Origin: a virus
Length of the DNA stretch: 50,361 nt
Strand: one strand, 5' to 3'
Virus record (IMG/VR): IMGVR_UViG_3300020451_001661
Coordinates: 1-50,361 of that record
Shown here: in pieces, positions 26,278 through 37,028 of the stretch
How the letters are laid out: each line of letters starts with the position of its first letter
Numbering within the stretch: position 1 is the stretch's first letter
Program-made: the position numbers and the translations under genes
Notes under the pieces: model-generated
Seen by the model: only the letters and a program-made list of their open reading frames with translations
What the model was told of the DNA's origin: nothing
The model's database searches: none

Positions 26278-29200
26278 TAGTATTCTATTGTAGTATCGTT
26301 ATTAACATTATCAGGTTTGTCGATTCTTATTTCAGATACTCTTACAATGTAATCTCTATTTTCCATAGGAGTAAATTGTAAAATTACACTGGAACCAGAA
26401 ACAATAATGTCTGTATTCTGAATATCTCGTCTAGCAGTTAGACCAGTAGAGACATTTCCATACTTGACATAATTAGAATCACCCTCATATGCGTTAGCAG
26501 CGACATGAAATGTTGAATATTCGTTATTAGTAACGTTCTCAACTTCCACATAATATTTAACACTGGTGTAATTACCATATGATAAAGAGGATACATTAGT
26601 AGCAGCAGGAGTTCCAGATGCTGATATCTCAGTTCTATTTGACTGTAGATAAGCATCACCCACCTCATAGGATCCAGAAGGTATACCGTTAGAAACAGTG
26701 GTTCCTACACCTACAAGAGTTGCCAGTGTTGCAATTGTCACACCTATACCTGCAGTAGGAGTAAATTTGATTTGTAAATTATTTGTGGTGGTCATACCCA
26801 CATTGAATGTCCCTAAATCCATATCCTCTTTCATCTTGCCATATTCAATATATTGAACTGTAGATCCTATACCAACAAAACTTGCTTCTAAGATTTCCTT
26901 CTCTTTTGGATTTCCAGTTACAGCAACAAGAACGGTTCCAGACTTGAATGCATTAGCATCGATTGTTTGAATGATCTGTTCGGAAGGAGAACCTGATGCT
27001 GCAACAAAAGCTGAAACACCGACTTTCTTTATACCACCGTAGGACGTAGTACCAACACCCACACCCTGATTCAAGACCTCACGATACACCGTTATATCAT
27101 AAACAAAGGTGCTATTATAAGGACTGAATGATACTGAAACCTGACCACTCGCCATATCTGCAGTAAAATCACCAAGATCAAAAGAATCTGATAAATCTGA
27201 GTATTGATTGATCATTGATACCACACCATTATGTGACACAATAAATTCTGAATACTGTGTTTCATTTACCAACACACCTGCAGTAGAGTCAAGGACTACT
27301 TGAGCATAGTATTTTACTGCAGTAAAATCAGCAGCAGACCAAGTATCAATTTCTGCTGATCTTATTAAATTTGGATCGGTATAGAATTGTGGACTAATAT
27401 CATCTATTTCCAAAACTCTGTTTGTTTTACAAACTAAAGCATTACCAAACTTATTTGATTGAAATACAACCTTATCACTCTTAGTTTGAGTAGAGTCAGT
27501 AATTTCTCTGACTAAATCAAAGTCATGCTTACAATTTGTGTCTGCTACATTATCAATAAGAACAATAGAAGATATAACTTGCTCTCTTGCTGAAACTGTA
27601 GATCCAAGTCCAACAGATCCTACTGAAGGAACTAATAGATCGGAATGTTTTTTGAATCCTGCCGGATGTGCCAATGATTCAACTGGTTCACTCCAACTTG
27701 ATATTCCTACAAGAGATTTGAGAGAGTAAGAAAAGTTTTGATAATAATCATTATCTTGTATTCTTTGGAAGAACTCGTTTGTTTTACCAGTATCTTTTTG
27801 CCAACCAAATGCCTTTTTCAATGTAGACCCTAATGTGAATCTACCTGTATTTGGGGTGATACTTTCTATTATACCTGATGCTCTAGAAGTTCTGCCTGAT
27901 ACTAAATCTCCGACATCGAGTCCATCAATAGAATCAACTCGAATAATATTTGTAGAACTATCTTGTCCTTTAGAAATGTTTGTTGTTGCATTGTCACTAT
28001 AAACTTCTTCTCCGGAGAAGAAGGAACCCTCCTCAAGTATGGCGTTGAATTGTGCAATATCAGATTTCTTAGTTACAATACCAAAATTCTGAAAATTATG
28101 AATTCCGGGATTTTTGTTTACATTATATGTGATGGTCGCCTGATTTACAAGACCTGCATTTGTATTGACACCGCTTACAACAAAGTATGAATACTGGAAA
28201 TCAGAAGAATTATAACCATTTCCTGTCGATACACCAATGTTTTCAACAAAAATTTCATCACCTATTGTGAATGGTAAGGGCAGTGCTGTTGTAAATCCAC
28301 CTGAAGGTGTCTGCAATCTCAAAGTGACAGTAGGATCTGAATATGTTGCACTTATAATACCAACACCATTTGTATTGTTGATAGCAAAAACTTCAGTGTC
28401 TGTACTCTTCAAATTACCACCAGAATTGATAATTCGGACATTATTTACAGATGAACCCGCAAGATTTGCTACTGCCTCTATACTTGTGTTCACTACATCA
28501 TCTTCTCTGTTGTAAACGATAATATCAGGTGCAGTTAGATACTTAGAACCGGTAGAAGTGATTCCTATAGATTTTAGACTAAAATTATCTTTTAGTGTAA
28601 TAATATTTGGTACAGATGCTTCAGGTGTTAATGTTGGATCTGAAGGATAATCATATCCAAATTCTAAAATTTCTGTGGTTAGTAATTTACCGGCAGTTTC
28701 AGTTTCTGCTAATATCACTGCTGATTTACCTGTGGTAGAAGCAACAGAAACTTTTGGTAAATCTTTGTAGTTTAGTCCACCTTCCTCAAGAAGAGCTCTT
28801 GAAATAGATCCACGAGCGTTTGTAGAAGTGGTAGTATAAATTATACTCGATTCACTTGTATATCCAACTCTTTCTGGTAGTCCACCAGTCAAGAATGAGA
28901 ATGTTGTACCTGTAGATGTTGTTAGAGAATGTTTACCTGAAAATTCACTTGCTTTTACAATGATCTTACCATAATCCGTGACATCTTCATCAACATCGAC
29001 TATTTTGCTAGAAACAGATGAGAACTTATAATATAAAACATCGGGCACATTTTCTGTTAAATGAATTGTAGTTCTTGCAGATGTAATTCCGGGAACGAGA
29101 TTATCAGTTCGTTCTACTGTAGATTTACCAGAACCTACAAATGTTTTCGTAAATTTTTGATCTAAGAAGAAGTCAAGTTGTGTTCCTGATAAATCAGCAT

Positions 29201-32200
29201 CAGAAGTATCGAATATGAGTTTCTCACCAACTGTGGTTATAATTGGTGGGTTATTAGATGAACCAATACTTATAAACTTTGTTCCGGGGTCGTAATTAAT
29301 ATTAAGTGTACTTGATCCTGCAGAAACGATTTTCATGTCGATTTCATCGAAACTGTCAAGATGATGCGTTGTAGCAGTAGAAACAGTGACTTCAAATGTA
29401 GTTGCATCAGCAGTTGCAACGTTTCTGTTTGTTCTAAATGAATGACTATTACCTACACCGGCATTTCCAGTTATAAAGACTCTATCGTGCTTGTTTTCAA
29501 TCTGATAAGCATTCGTCACTATACCAATTAGATCATTATTGATTTTTTGTACAAATAATCCTGTATTTGGTAAGAAGTGTGTATTACTGCCATCAAATGA
29601 ATATAATAAATTTGTTCCATTATTAGGTGTATAAGTTAGAGGATCACCGTGATCAAATGGGTGACCGGGAAGTCTTATTGACTTGACTGGAAGAAATGTG
29701 GTGGTAGATATGTTTCCTGCACCCACGAACGATACTGTAGTGCCGATTCCTACCCCACTTGTAAGACCTACACCAATATTTGTTGTGGCATCAAAAAAGA
29801 GTGACTCATTGATGGGAGTTGCAGCATCTATCGGTCTATCAATCTCATATGTAAACTTATTTTCTCTTTGATAGATTTCTGCTCTATCTGTATGTGCAAC
29901 ACCTGTAGTTCCGTTCTGAGCACGTAGAAGTGTAATCTTCTGATTGAGACGATCGTGTGCAATCACTCTCATCTGCTCATCGCCTACCTGCACAATAGCG
30001 TTATTATCAAAAATGTCTATATCGTCTCGAAGAGTGATTGTAGTCGTCAGACCACTTGCAAGGAGAGATGTTCCCAATCCACTTCTTACAAAATCAACCT
30101 TAATTGGATATGTGCCCTCTAATCCACTAAAGGTTGCAGATGAAATACCACTAATCTTTATAGGTGTTCCAGTCACATAATCATGTATACCTGTTGTAAC
30201 AATACCTGTTACAGTTTTACCTTTAGCATATAGTTCAATTCTTTTCTTGATTTTTATAGTAGAGGTGATGACAGTTGCAGCAACTCCAACTAGTTCAGTA
30301 ACTTTACCAAATGAACCAAAACCATCTGTATTTGAATTGTCAAAAGTAAGTTTATCTCCTACATTATAATTTGTGCCACCCTCTACAATCTTAACAGAGT
30401 CAACAGATCCCTTTTGAGTATTTTTTATTTTAGCGATACTTACTTTTGTCTTTGCACTAGCAGCAACACCTGAATAGTCCTCTAAGTTATATTTCTCAGT
30501 GTTTCTTAATAAATCTTCAGGTAAAGAATCCTGTGTTGATGTGAATTCATTGTTATACTGTAATAACTTAGAATTATAAGTATCACCAATAATATAAGGA
30601 AAAATAGGTTCTCTTCTACCTTGGAAAGGTGAGAAAATATTAGATACTGGATTTGGAGAAACTGTAATGTAGTATGCATATACGCCATTTGGATATTCTG
30701 GTGTTACTGCAAATCTACCATTATGCTCATCAAGGTCGCCGTATCCTTTTTGGAATTGATAGTCTTCAATGAAAAATCCTGCAGCATAGTCCGTCAAAGC
30801 GGGACCATTTGTTCTTGATAACCCAGATATCTTGGCATAACTGGATTGCATATATTTTAGAGGTCCACTACCATCAGTATTTTCAAACGCATATGGACCA
30901 TATATGGGATGTCCGTCATATGCCCATCCTAATATTGGTGAGTGACCAGTACCACTATCATCTAAATGACTGCGTAATTTTCTTGAAGCATAGTAATTTA
31001 CGTAAGGATATCCGTTGTCTGCCACCTTTAGTTCGCCATAAAATCCATCATCATCTTTTACATCACCAAAATTAGCGTAACGTTGAACATTGTTGATAGT
31101 CCATGTCTTCAAGTTGGATGACATTATTACACCAGAACCCGGAGTTTTTGCAGTGATGGTAGTTCCGTTCTCAGTATATCCGGCACCTTTTGTTATTACA
31201 TCTACACCCACAATCTCACCATTCGCTACTCGTGCAATAAGTTTTGCACCCACACCATCACCATTCACAATTATGTCAGGGACACTGAAGAAGTCCTTAC
31301 CACCACTCTTAATAGATACAGAATCTATTTTTCCATTGATTATAACAGGATCAAATGCTGATTTAGATCCTTCAATAACCACCGCATCGGGTTTATAATT
31401 ATCATTAATGAAGAGCGAACCAAAAGTATCACCTTTTGTTTTTACGTGAATTCCATCAACTTCTCCTCTGATAACAGCAGATGCAGTCGCATTTGAAGTT
31501 GATATTCCTTGTGTACCATCAATAGTTACGGATACTGGTGGATAGTTGAATGTATGTGTTCCAGTTCCGGGTAGAGTCATCTCTACATAATCAACTAAAG
31601 ATGTTGAAATAGAGACTCTAAAATTATTATCATCAATCTTTACAACATAATAATCATTTCCAGATGTAAGACCAGAGATATCTGATACAGTTCCTCCTTG
31701 ATATCTTATCAGTTCTCCTGATGAGTATCTGTGATTAGATATGTTTATTACATCTGTAAACGTATTAATACCTACACTATCAACAGTGTTTTCTCTATTT
31801 TCAAAATTAGTTGACGAAATAATTTCTATATTATCTACTTTTAGTCTAGACTCTTTTGTTTCAAACTTATGCAATCCACCACCACTGGTTGTAATCGAAA
31901 GTGTTGAGATACCTGCAAGTGCCTCATTACGGGTTTTGGCAAGTGATAGGGTAAAGTCGTCATTCTTGATGACAAAATAACTTGATTTGTTAACAAGATT
32001 TCCCGGAGTAGTGCCAATTCCAATGGTCGTTGAACCATCGGTTCCGTAGACAATCTCTTCACCATGTTTGAATCCATGAGGTCCAGTAAATGTAAATTTG
32101 TCAGTACTAGTATTCAAAACACCACCAACACTGGTACTATCAAAGAATACTTCATGTGGAGCGAGTCTCATCTTCGCTTCAGCAGTTGCCTGTCCATTAC

Positions 32201-34454
32201 CACCGGTAATTTTTACATCAGGAGTCCCTTTGTAATCTAATCCACGAGATGTTACTTGTATCTCTTCTAATTTACCGCTAACATGAGCGATAACAGATGC
32301 ACCTGCACCCGCGTGTCCGTTCTGCTGTATGGAAATACGAGGAGGATTATTTACATCATAATCAGATCCTGTATTCAATACATTTATTGTCTCTACTGAT
32401 CCATAGTAAATTTTATCGGAAGATTTGTAAGAATATGCTTCTACACCGTTGACAAAGAGTCCTACACCTTTACCAGTTTCAGTTTTATCCTTAGTAGAAC
32501 CGTATTCTGGTTGTGTAAATTTACGAAGTAATTTTTGAGCACCAATAGTTCCAAAACCAACTTCAAACGGAGTAAGAGAGTGATTTGTATTAGTTCCAAT
32601 GTCAGCAGTATCAAAAACAGTGACATACTGACTTCTACGAGCGTTCTCTGCTGATAGAGAGAGTGAAATCGTAGATTGGGATAGATTAGTCACATAGTAC
32701 GATTGACCGGTGCTGAGACCTGCTACAGGAGATCCTGTTACACTAGGAGTATAGAGAACAATGTCACCATGTTGTAAATTGTGATCTGGTATTGTGATTA
32801 CTTGAGATATTGTTGAAACACCAGAAGTGTTGAAGTTTCTAATTCTCTTCTGTACATCTATTGGATAATGAGGTAAACTATTTGATGCTATAACAACAGT
32901 ATCACCTTGAGCGTAGGTATTTTGAATATTTGCAACGTTATTATTTTGTCTTTCTAATTTTTTCTGTATGTAATACTGTTTACCCGCTAAAAGAGATGGT
33001 GCACTGATATACACAACCTGATCATTCAATATACCTGTAATTGTGCCATCTTGATTCTGACCATCAGCGTCTATGACAGATATAAGTTCTCCAGTCTTGT
33101 AATAGTGTTTCGCAGTCAATATAAGTTCAAAGTTTCCTGTAGATATTGTCTTGAAATCTTTTACAACATGCTTTGTTGCAATATTCTCTAACCACTCACT
33201 ATATCTAAGGTCTGTCTTCTTGACACCAAGAGTTTTAATATTATATTCACTACCTTTTTGCTGAAGAATACCTGTTCCTTCAAAACCTACGACAGAATTC
33301 AATATTTTAAGTTCTGTGGATCTTGAAGGATTATCATTCTGATATGCGATCGCTAACCCACCCGAATCAACTGCTTCACCCACACTTGCGGTACCAAATC
33401 CAGTTACATTTAAAAATTCTGTTAGAGTTTTGTCAGTATAATCATATCTTCGTCTTCCTATAGTTACAAAAGAAGATTTGGCAAAACCAACTGTAGAGTC
33501 TACACATATAACAGTGTCTGCTTTCTCAATTTTAGATGTAACGTGAGTTCTCTGTACGGGTTTGAAAGATCCGACAATTGTATCAGAAGATAATCTTATT
33601 TTATAGTAAGTCTTACCCTGAATAACAATATTCTCCACTTCAAATACTGATGCACTCACATCTCCTTGAATAACAGATTGATTAACAATTTTCTCAGGTT
33701 CACCTGATATCTTTTCGCAAATTAATACGTCATTTACAGAATATTGTGCATCTGATGGTTTGAAAAGAAATTCTTGAGGTTTAATTAATTCAACCTTCTC
33801 TTTATACAGAGTTCCAAATAATATTTTATACGCTTCTTCTGTTCCTTTAGCAGTATAGAAGTCTTTTGACTGTCTTAGGAAATTTGATATGCTTAAATCT
33901 CCTGTGAATGATCTATCCTCAAAACCCGGAGATATTTGTGTCTTTACTTTCTTGAAAAATTTCTGTAAGAAAATATTACTTAGATTCTTGACCTGTGCAT
34001 TCTCTGCATGAGTGCTAAGACCTGATTTAGAAAATGTGAGGTATTCTGGAGAGTTTGTTTTTTCACTATTCTCAATACCACTAAACCCCCTAACGCATCC
34101 TGTAAATGAAGTAGAACCTATACCTGTATAAGTGATTATCTCATCATCGATCTTGAGCAAACCATACTTACTAGGCCACCCTTTAGTAGAGTCAACATAT
34201 ATTGTGTTAGAAAACTTTTGTGTATACTGAGAAGTTGATGTAAATCCAGTAAGATTGTCTTTATTTAAAAAATCAACACTCTTGTAGTCAGTAAGATTCT
34301 CAGCAATATCAACTGGACCACCTTGAAACTCTTGTGATATGTAATATTGCTTTAGAAATGTTCCAAGTAAAGGATTGTCAGAATCTATTGCTTCAGGTAT
34401 CTGACTTTCAATTACTTCGTGTATTTTGACTCTGGATAAAGAGGTTTCTATCAT
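26277..34454 (-). CDS. 7: gp7-like giant baseplate wedge protein with YHYH domain (2725 residues)
   Basis: The gene lies between gp6 and gp8, the place of the wedge initiator gp7 in T4 (1032 residues). The N-terminus (SRVKIHEVIESQIPE...LLGTFLKQYYISQEFQGG) is typical of the large cyanophage version. Modules include IDDEIITYTGIG (about residue 100), GxGY-type repeats at about 685-765 and 1040-1105, and a second VGDEQMRV unit near 1485. Residues about 1110-1290 form a YHYH-type domain with GWAYDGHPIYGPYAF and YPNGVYAYYIT. The gp7 name rests on position and known cyanophage usage rather than residue-level similarity. TAATG overlaps link it to gp6 and to the 1042-residue gene. Confidence 0.72.
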   Translation of the reverse strand: MIETSLSRVKIHEVIESQIPEAIDSDNPLLGTFLKQYYISQEFQGGPVDIAENLTDYKSVDFLNKDNLTGFTSTSQYTQKFSNTIYVDSTKGWPSKYGLLKIDDEIITYTGIGSTSFTGCVRGFSGIENSEKTNSPEYLTFSKSGLSTHAENAQVKNLSNIFLQKFFKKVKTQISPGFEDRSFTGDLSISNFLRQSKDFYTAKGTEEAYKILFGTLYKEKVELIKPQEFLFKPSDAQYSVNDVLICEKISGEPEKIVNQSVIQGDVSASVFEVENIVIQGKTYYKIRLSSDTIVGSFKPVQRTHVTSKIEKADTVICVDSTVGFAKSSFVTIGRRRYDYTDKTLTEFLNVTGFGTASVGEAVDSGGLAIAYQNDNPSRSTELKILNSVVGFEGTGILQQKGSEYNIKTLGVKKTDLRYSEWLENIATKHVVKDFKTISTGNFELILTAKHYYKTGELISVIDADGQNQDGTITGILNDQVVYISAPSLLAGKQYYIQKKLERQNNNVANIQNTYAQGDTVVIASNSLPHYPIDVQKRIRNFNTSGVSTISQVITIPDHNLQHGDIVLYTPSVTGSPVAGLSTGQSYYVTNLSQSTISLSLSAENARRSQYVTVFDTADIGTNTNHSLTPFEVGFGTIGAQKLLRKFTQPEYGSTKDKTETGKGVGLFVNGVEAYSYKSSDKIYYGSVETINVLNTGSDYDVNNPPRISIQQNGHAGAGASVIAHVSGKLEEIQVTSRGLDYKGTPDVKITGGNGQATAEAKMRLAPHEVFFDSTSVGGVLNTSTDKFTFTGPHGFKHGEEIVYGTDGSTTIGIGTTPGNLVNKSSYFVIKNDDFTLSLAKTRNEALAGISTLSITTSGGGLHKFETKESRLKVDNIEIISSTNFENRENTVDSVGINTFTDVINISNHRYSSGELIRYQGGTVSDISGLTSGNDYYVVKIDDNNFRVSISTSLVDYVEMTLPGTGTHTFNYPPVSVTIDGTQGISTSNATASAVIRGEVDGIHVKTKGDTFGSLFINDNYKPDAVVIEGSKSAFDPVIINGKIDSVSIKSGGKDFFSVPDIIVNGDGVGAKLIARVANGEIVGVDVITKGAGYTENGTTITAKTPGSGVIMSSNLKTWTINNVQRYANFGDVKDDDGFYGELKVADNGYPYVNYYASRKLRSHLDDSGTGHSPILGWAYDGHPIYGPYAFENTDGSGPLKYMQSSYAKISGLSRTNGPALTDYAAGFFIEDYQFQKGYGDLDEHNGRFAVTPEYPNGVYAYYITVSPNPVSNIFSPFQGRREPIFPYIIGDTYNSKLLQYNNEFTSTQDSLPEDLLRNTEKYNLEDYSGVAASAKTKVSIAKIKNTQKGSVDSVKIVEGGTNYNVGDKLTFDNSNTDGFGSFGKVTELVGVAATVITSTIKIKKRIELYAKGKTVTGIVTTGIHDYVTGTPIKISGISSATFSGLEGTYPIKVDFVRSGLGTSLLASGLTTTITLRDDIDIFDNNAIVQVGDEQMRVIAHDRLNQKITLLRAQNGTTGVAHTDRAEIYQRENKFTYEIDRPIDAATPINESLFFDATTNIGVGLTSGVGIGTTVSFVGAGNISTTTFLPVKSIRLPGHPFDHGDPLTYTPNNGTNLLYSFDGSNTHFLPNTGLFVQKINNDLIGIVTNAYQIENKHDRVFITGNAGVGNSHSFRTNRNVATADATTFEVTVSTATTHHLDSFDEIDMKIVSAGSSTLNINYDPGTKFISIGSSNNPPIITTVGEKLIFDTSDADLSGTQLDFFLDQKFTKTFVGSGKSTVERTDNLVPGITSARTTIHLTENVPDVLYYKFSSVSSKIVDVDEDVTDYGKIIVKASEFSGKHSLTTSTGTTFSFLTGGLPERVGYTSESSIIYTTTSTNARGSISRALLEEGGLNYKDLPKVSVASTTGKSAVILAETETAGKLLTTEILEFGYDYPSDPTLTPEASVPNIITLKDNFSLKSIGITSTGSKYLTAPDIIVYNREDDVVNTSIEAVANLAGSSVNNVRIINSGGNLKSTDTEVFAINNTNGVGIISATYSDPTVTLRLQTPSGGFTTALPLPFTIGDEIFVENIGVSTGNGYNSSDFQYSYFVVSGVNTNAGLVNQATITYNVNKNPGIHNFQNFGIVTKKSDIAQFNAILEEGSFFSGEEVYSDNATTNISKGQDSSTNIIRVDSIDGLDVGDLVSGRTSRASGIIESITPNTGRFTLGSTLKKAFGWQKDTGKTNEFFQRIQDNDYYQNFSYSLKSLVGISSWSEPVESLAHPAGFKKHSDLLVPSVGSVGLGSTVSAREQVISSIVLIDNVADTNCKHDFDLVREITDSTQTKSDKVVFQSNKFGNALVCKTNRVLEIDDISPQFYTDPNLIRSAEIDTWSAADFTAVKYYAQVVLDSTAGVLVNETQYSEFIVSHNGVVSMINQYSDLSDSFDLGDFTADMASGQVSVSFSPYNSTFVYDITVYREVLNQGVGVGTTSYGGIKKVGVSAFVAASGSPSEQIIQTIDANAFKSGTVLVAVTGNPKEKEILEASFVGIGSTVQYIEYGKMKEDMDLGTFNVGMTTTNNLQIKFTPTAGIGVTIATLATLVGVGTTVSNGIPSGSYEVGDAYLQSNRTEISASGTPAATNVSSLSYGNYTSVKYYVEVENVTNNEYSTFHVAANAYEGDSNYVKYGNVSTGLTARRDIQNTDIIVSGSSVILQFTPMENRDYIVRVSEIRIDKPDNVNNDTTIEY

Positions 34455-36574
34455 TAGTATCCGCTACTGCTGCTTGACGATGAACTTGTTGATGACGAAG
34501 ATGATGTTGTGGTAGAAGAGGTATTCACAGGTGTAATTGTCGTGAGATTATCACGAATCTGTACACTATTTACCGAGTGAGAAGAACCGGTCATTTTAGT
34601 GCCATCTGTCATAGTATGGAATTCACCGTAATAAGGTTGACCATTGACATATCCCACTAATCTACCAACTCCTGATGAACTTGTTACTATAGCACCCCTT
34701 ACCTTGTTTCCATTACTGTAACTAGATTGTACATCAAATCTTGTTCCTGATACGTTTGCTCCCGATGAGATCAAGTCTTGTCTCATTGTAAAATTACTTT
34801 TTTCAGTGCTGAGTTGTAAGAATAATTCCTTTCTTCCCAAAACATCATTTGATAATGGCACTGCCTGTATCTCAATAATATTTTCTGGTAAAAGTGTGGA
34901 AGTTATGTTTACTGTGTTGATAATCACCTCACCCTTCGTATAATCAACAGTACCAAAGTTTGTTGACACTATCTCGACATCCACGTCGTCTGTAATTTTG
35001 AATAGGAACAGATTACCTATATTTGATCCTTCAACCACTTTATCGGCAATGTAGACCGTTCCATCGACCCCTGAGACACTGAATCCTGTACTCTTGATAT
35101 TGTAAGAATCTAATTCATGATAAAATTGATTGTCAAAACATAATTCATACTGTGTGAAGACATTTATCATTGATTTTAGATTTCTTCTAATCAATACGTT
35201 CGTAATATTAGATGTAATAGAATCGTCAACACCATCAATAATCGAAGTCATTTTAGAGTATTTGAATCTACCACCAAACTTATTCAACTCACCAGACTTA
35301 GAATATTGTTCTACTGAATCAGTTATCTTTGATCTAAGAGAATTAGAGTCTCCAACAAAGTTAGTATTATAATAAATGTATGAATCCAATTCAACATATA
35401 AGAATTTTAGGTCTATGAAAGATGGTACAATCCCTGCTACACTGTAACTTTTGAGGGATTTCAATAAATTTGTTTTTGTAGATTCTGCTAAAAAATTACC
35501 GTTTCTTGGTTTTGCTGCGATAAAGACACGACCATATTGAGGTGGATTGAGGTCTTCTCCTCCATATGCACTTACTGATTCTATATTTGGGTATATTGAA
35601 GGAAGTAATGCTTCATAATCCGTAGCAGTGACCGCACGATTCTGTGCTGCAAATCTTCTAGGAGCGTAATTTCTAATACTTTGCACACTTTCTATATCAT
35701 CTCCATTCTCAGAAGGCGTCAAAACACGTAGTCTTGCGACAGCAGTTGGTATAAGTGCACCGTTTTCATCTTTTACTGTACCTACAAAGTTGAAGGATGA
35801 CGCACCATTACCCTCTTTACCATCAGTTTTGATGTAAGTTGCTCTAATTACATTATTCGATTCTAACTTCTTACCAAATATACCGTCTCCAAAGAGTAAT
35901 TCATACTTTTCATCACTTGTCTCCTGTATCAAGAATGTATTAGATGTAGAAGTAATGCCAACTATACTATTAATTTCCTTGAACTCGGTTTCAATAGTGC
36001 TTGATGCATCTTCTTTTATATACACTCTGAGTGTAGATGTGTCAATACTATCGTTAGGTAAAATATATCTTTGATTCGCTTGTGATAAGTTTACAGACCA
36101 TTGTTTTTCTAAAAGTTGACCTTGATATATTTGAAGAAATCCAGTAGATTGTCCAAAGTTAGAAGCAGCAGTCACTCTTTGTGGTAAAGAGTATGTATAG
36201 TTAATACCATTCAAACCAGAGTTTGCAATAACTCCTTCATCAATACTAATTGATGTATTTGTTGTTGAGATTCCTGTAATGTTAATAGAAATAGTTGATA
36301 CCGCAGCACGTTTAGATCTAGGAACATATCCTATATTTCTAGCGAGTGATACAACGTTTTCTCTGAGTGTTGCTGAATCAATAAATGATTCATTCGCAAC
36401 CATGTTAGTGTTATATGCTGTAATGTAGGTATTATATGCTAATGTATTAATAAGGACAGATAAGTTAGATCCCTCAAAGTCAAAATCTGAGAAATTGGAG
36501 TTTTGTCTCAGATAATCTTTGATTGAAGTTTTTATATCTTCAAAGTTGAGATTTGTGAATTGATTGAGGGCCAT
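34454..36574 (-). CDS. 6: Baseplate wedge protein gp6
   Basis: The 706-residue product matches T4 gp6 (660) in length and architecture: an N-terminal FEDIKTSIKDYLRQ and a following LINTLAYNTYITAYN segment typical of gp6/gpJ-like wedge proteins, then NYAPRRFAAQNRAVTATDYEALL cut as NYAPRRFAAQNRAV and TATDYEALLPSIYPN, the conserved core. gp6 dimers form the ring that holds six wedges together. The last 25 residues are an odd Ser/Thr tail that I would not expect to fold. TAATG overlaps couple it to gp25 upstream and the gp7-like gene downstream. Confidence 0.92.
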   Translation of the reverse strand: MALNQFTNLNFEDIKTSIKDYLRQNSNFSDFDFEGSNLSVLINTLAYNTYITAYNTNMVANESFIDSATLRENVVSLARNIGYVPRSKRAAVSTISINITGISTTNTSISIDEGVIANSGLNGINYTYSLPQRVTAASNFGQSTGFLQIYQGQLLEKQWSVNLSQANQRYILPNDSIDTSTLRVYIKEDASSTIETEFKEINSIVGITSTSNTFLIQETSDEKYELLFGDGIFGKKLESNNVIRATYIKTDGKEGNGASSFNFVGTVKDENGALIPTAVARLRVLTPSENGDDIESVQSIRNYAPRRFAAQNRAVTATDYEALLPSIYPNIESVSAYGGEDLNPPQYGRVFIAAKPRNGNFLAESTKTNLLKSLKSYSVAGIVPSFIDLKFLYVELDSYIYYNTNFVGDSNSLRSKITDSVEQYSKSGELNKFGGRFKYSKMTSIIDGVDDSITSNITNVLIRRNLKSMINVFTQYELCFDNQFYHELDSYNIKSTGFSVSGVDGTVYIADKVVEGSNIGNLFLFKITDDVDVEIVSTNFGTVDYTKGEVIINTVNITSTLLPENIIEIQAVPLSNDVLGRKELFLQLSTEKSNFTMRQDLISSGANVSGTRFDVQSSYSNGNKVRGAIVTSSSGVGRLVGYVNGQPYYGEFHTMTDGTKMTGSSHSVNSVQIRDNLTTITPVNTSSTTTSSSSSTSSSSSSSSGY

Positions 36575-36978
36575 TATAGTCTAGTCGGTTCTAATATAAA
36601 GTTTATTGTTTGTAGTGGTAACGACAAACCAACGATGTTGTACGATATCTCAATATCTAGAGAATTCTCATCAGGTCTAGGGTTAACACTTACATCTGTA
36701 AGATCTACTCTAGGTTCAAAGTTTGTTATAACAGTATCAATTTCTGTAGAAATGGGATCAATGAAATCAGAGGTCCCTAATTCAAATAATGCACCTGTGA
36801 TACGGGTGCCAATGTCATCTCTAAAAAATACTTCACCAATCTTTGTCCTAACAAGATTCTGCACAGCACGTTTGATTGCATCCTCATTTTTCAAAGGAAG
36901 CAAATCCCTTGTAACAGGGTGACGTTTGAAGGATAGTGAAATATCCCTAAAACCTCTTGATATTTTGCTGAGAGGCAC
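36574..36978 (-). CDS. 25: Baseplate wedge protein gp25 (GPW/gp25 family)
   Basis: At 134 residues it equals T4 gp25 (132). It shows the family core, with HPVTRDLLPLKNEDAIKRAV, then LVRTKIGEVFFRDDIGTRI and LFELG. gp25 nucleates the inner baseplate and contacts the first sheath ring; the family also includes the type VI secretion TssE. It opens the run gp25-gp6-gp7-gp8 as in other T4-like marine phages, has two CTAAATA late-like boxes upstream, and ends in a TAATG overlap with gp6. Confidence 0.93.
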   Translation of the reverse strand: MPLSKISRGFRDISLSFKRHPVTRDLLPLKNEDAIKRAVQNLVRTKIGEVFFRDDIGTRITGALFELGTSDFIDPISTEIDTVITNFEPRVDLTDVSVNPRPDENSLDIEISYNIVGLSLPLQTINFILEPTRL

Positions 36979-36997
36979 TTTTTATTGAATACTCGTG

Positions 36998-37015
36998 TAT
37001 TTAGTGCTATTTAGA
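36998..37015 (-). promoter_or_regulatory. Pair of late-like boxes upstream of gp25
   Basis: ACTAAATA (36998-37005) and TCTAAATA (37008-37015) lie in tandem on the minus strand, 20 and 30 bp upstream of the gp25 ATG. The 10-bp spacing equals one helical turn. They are one-mismatch forms of the late element. Confidence 0.45.
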
Positions 37016-37028
37016 CAGTTTCTACGAG

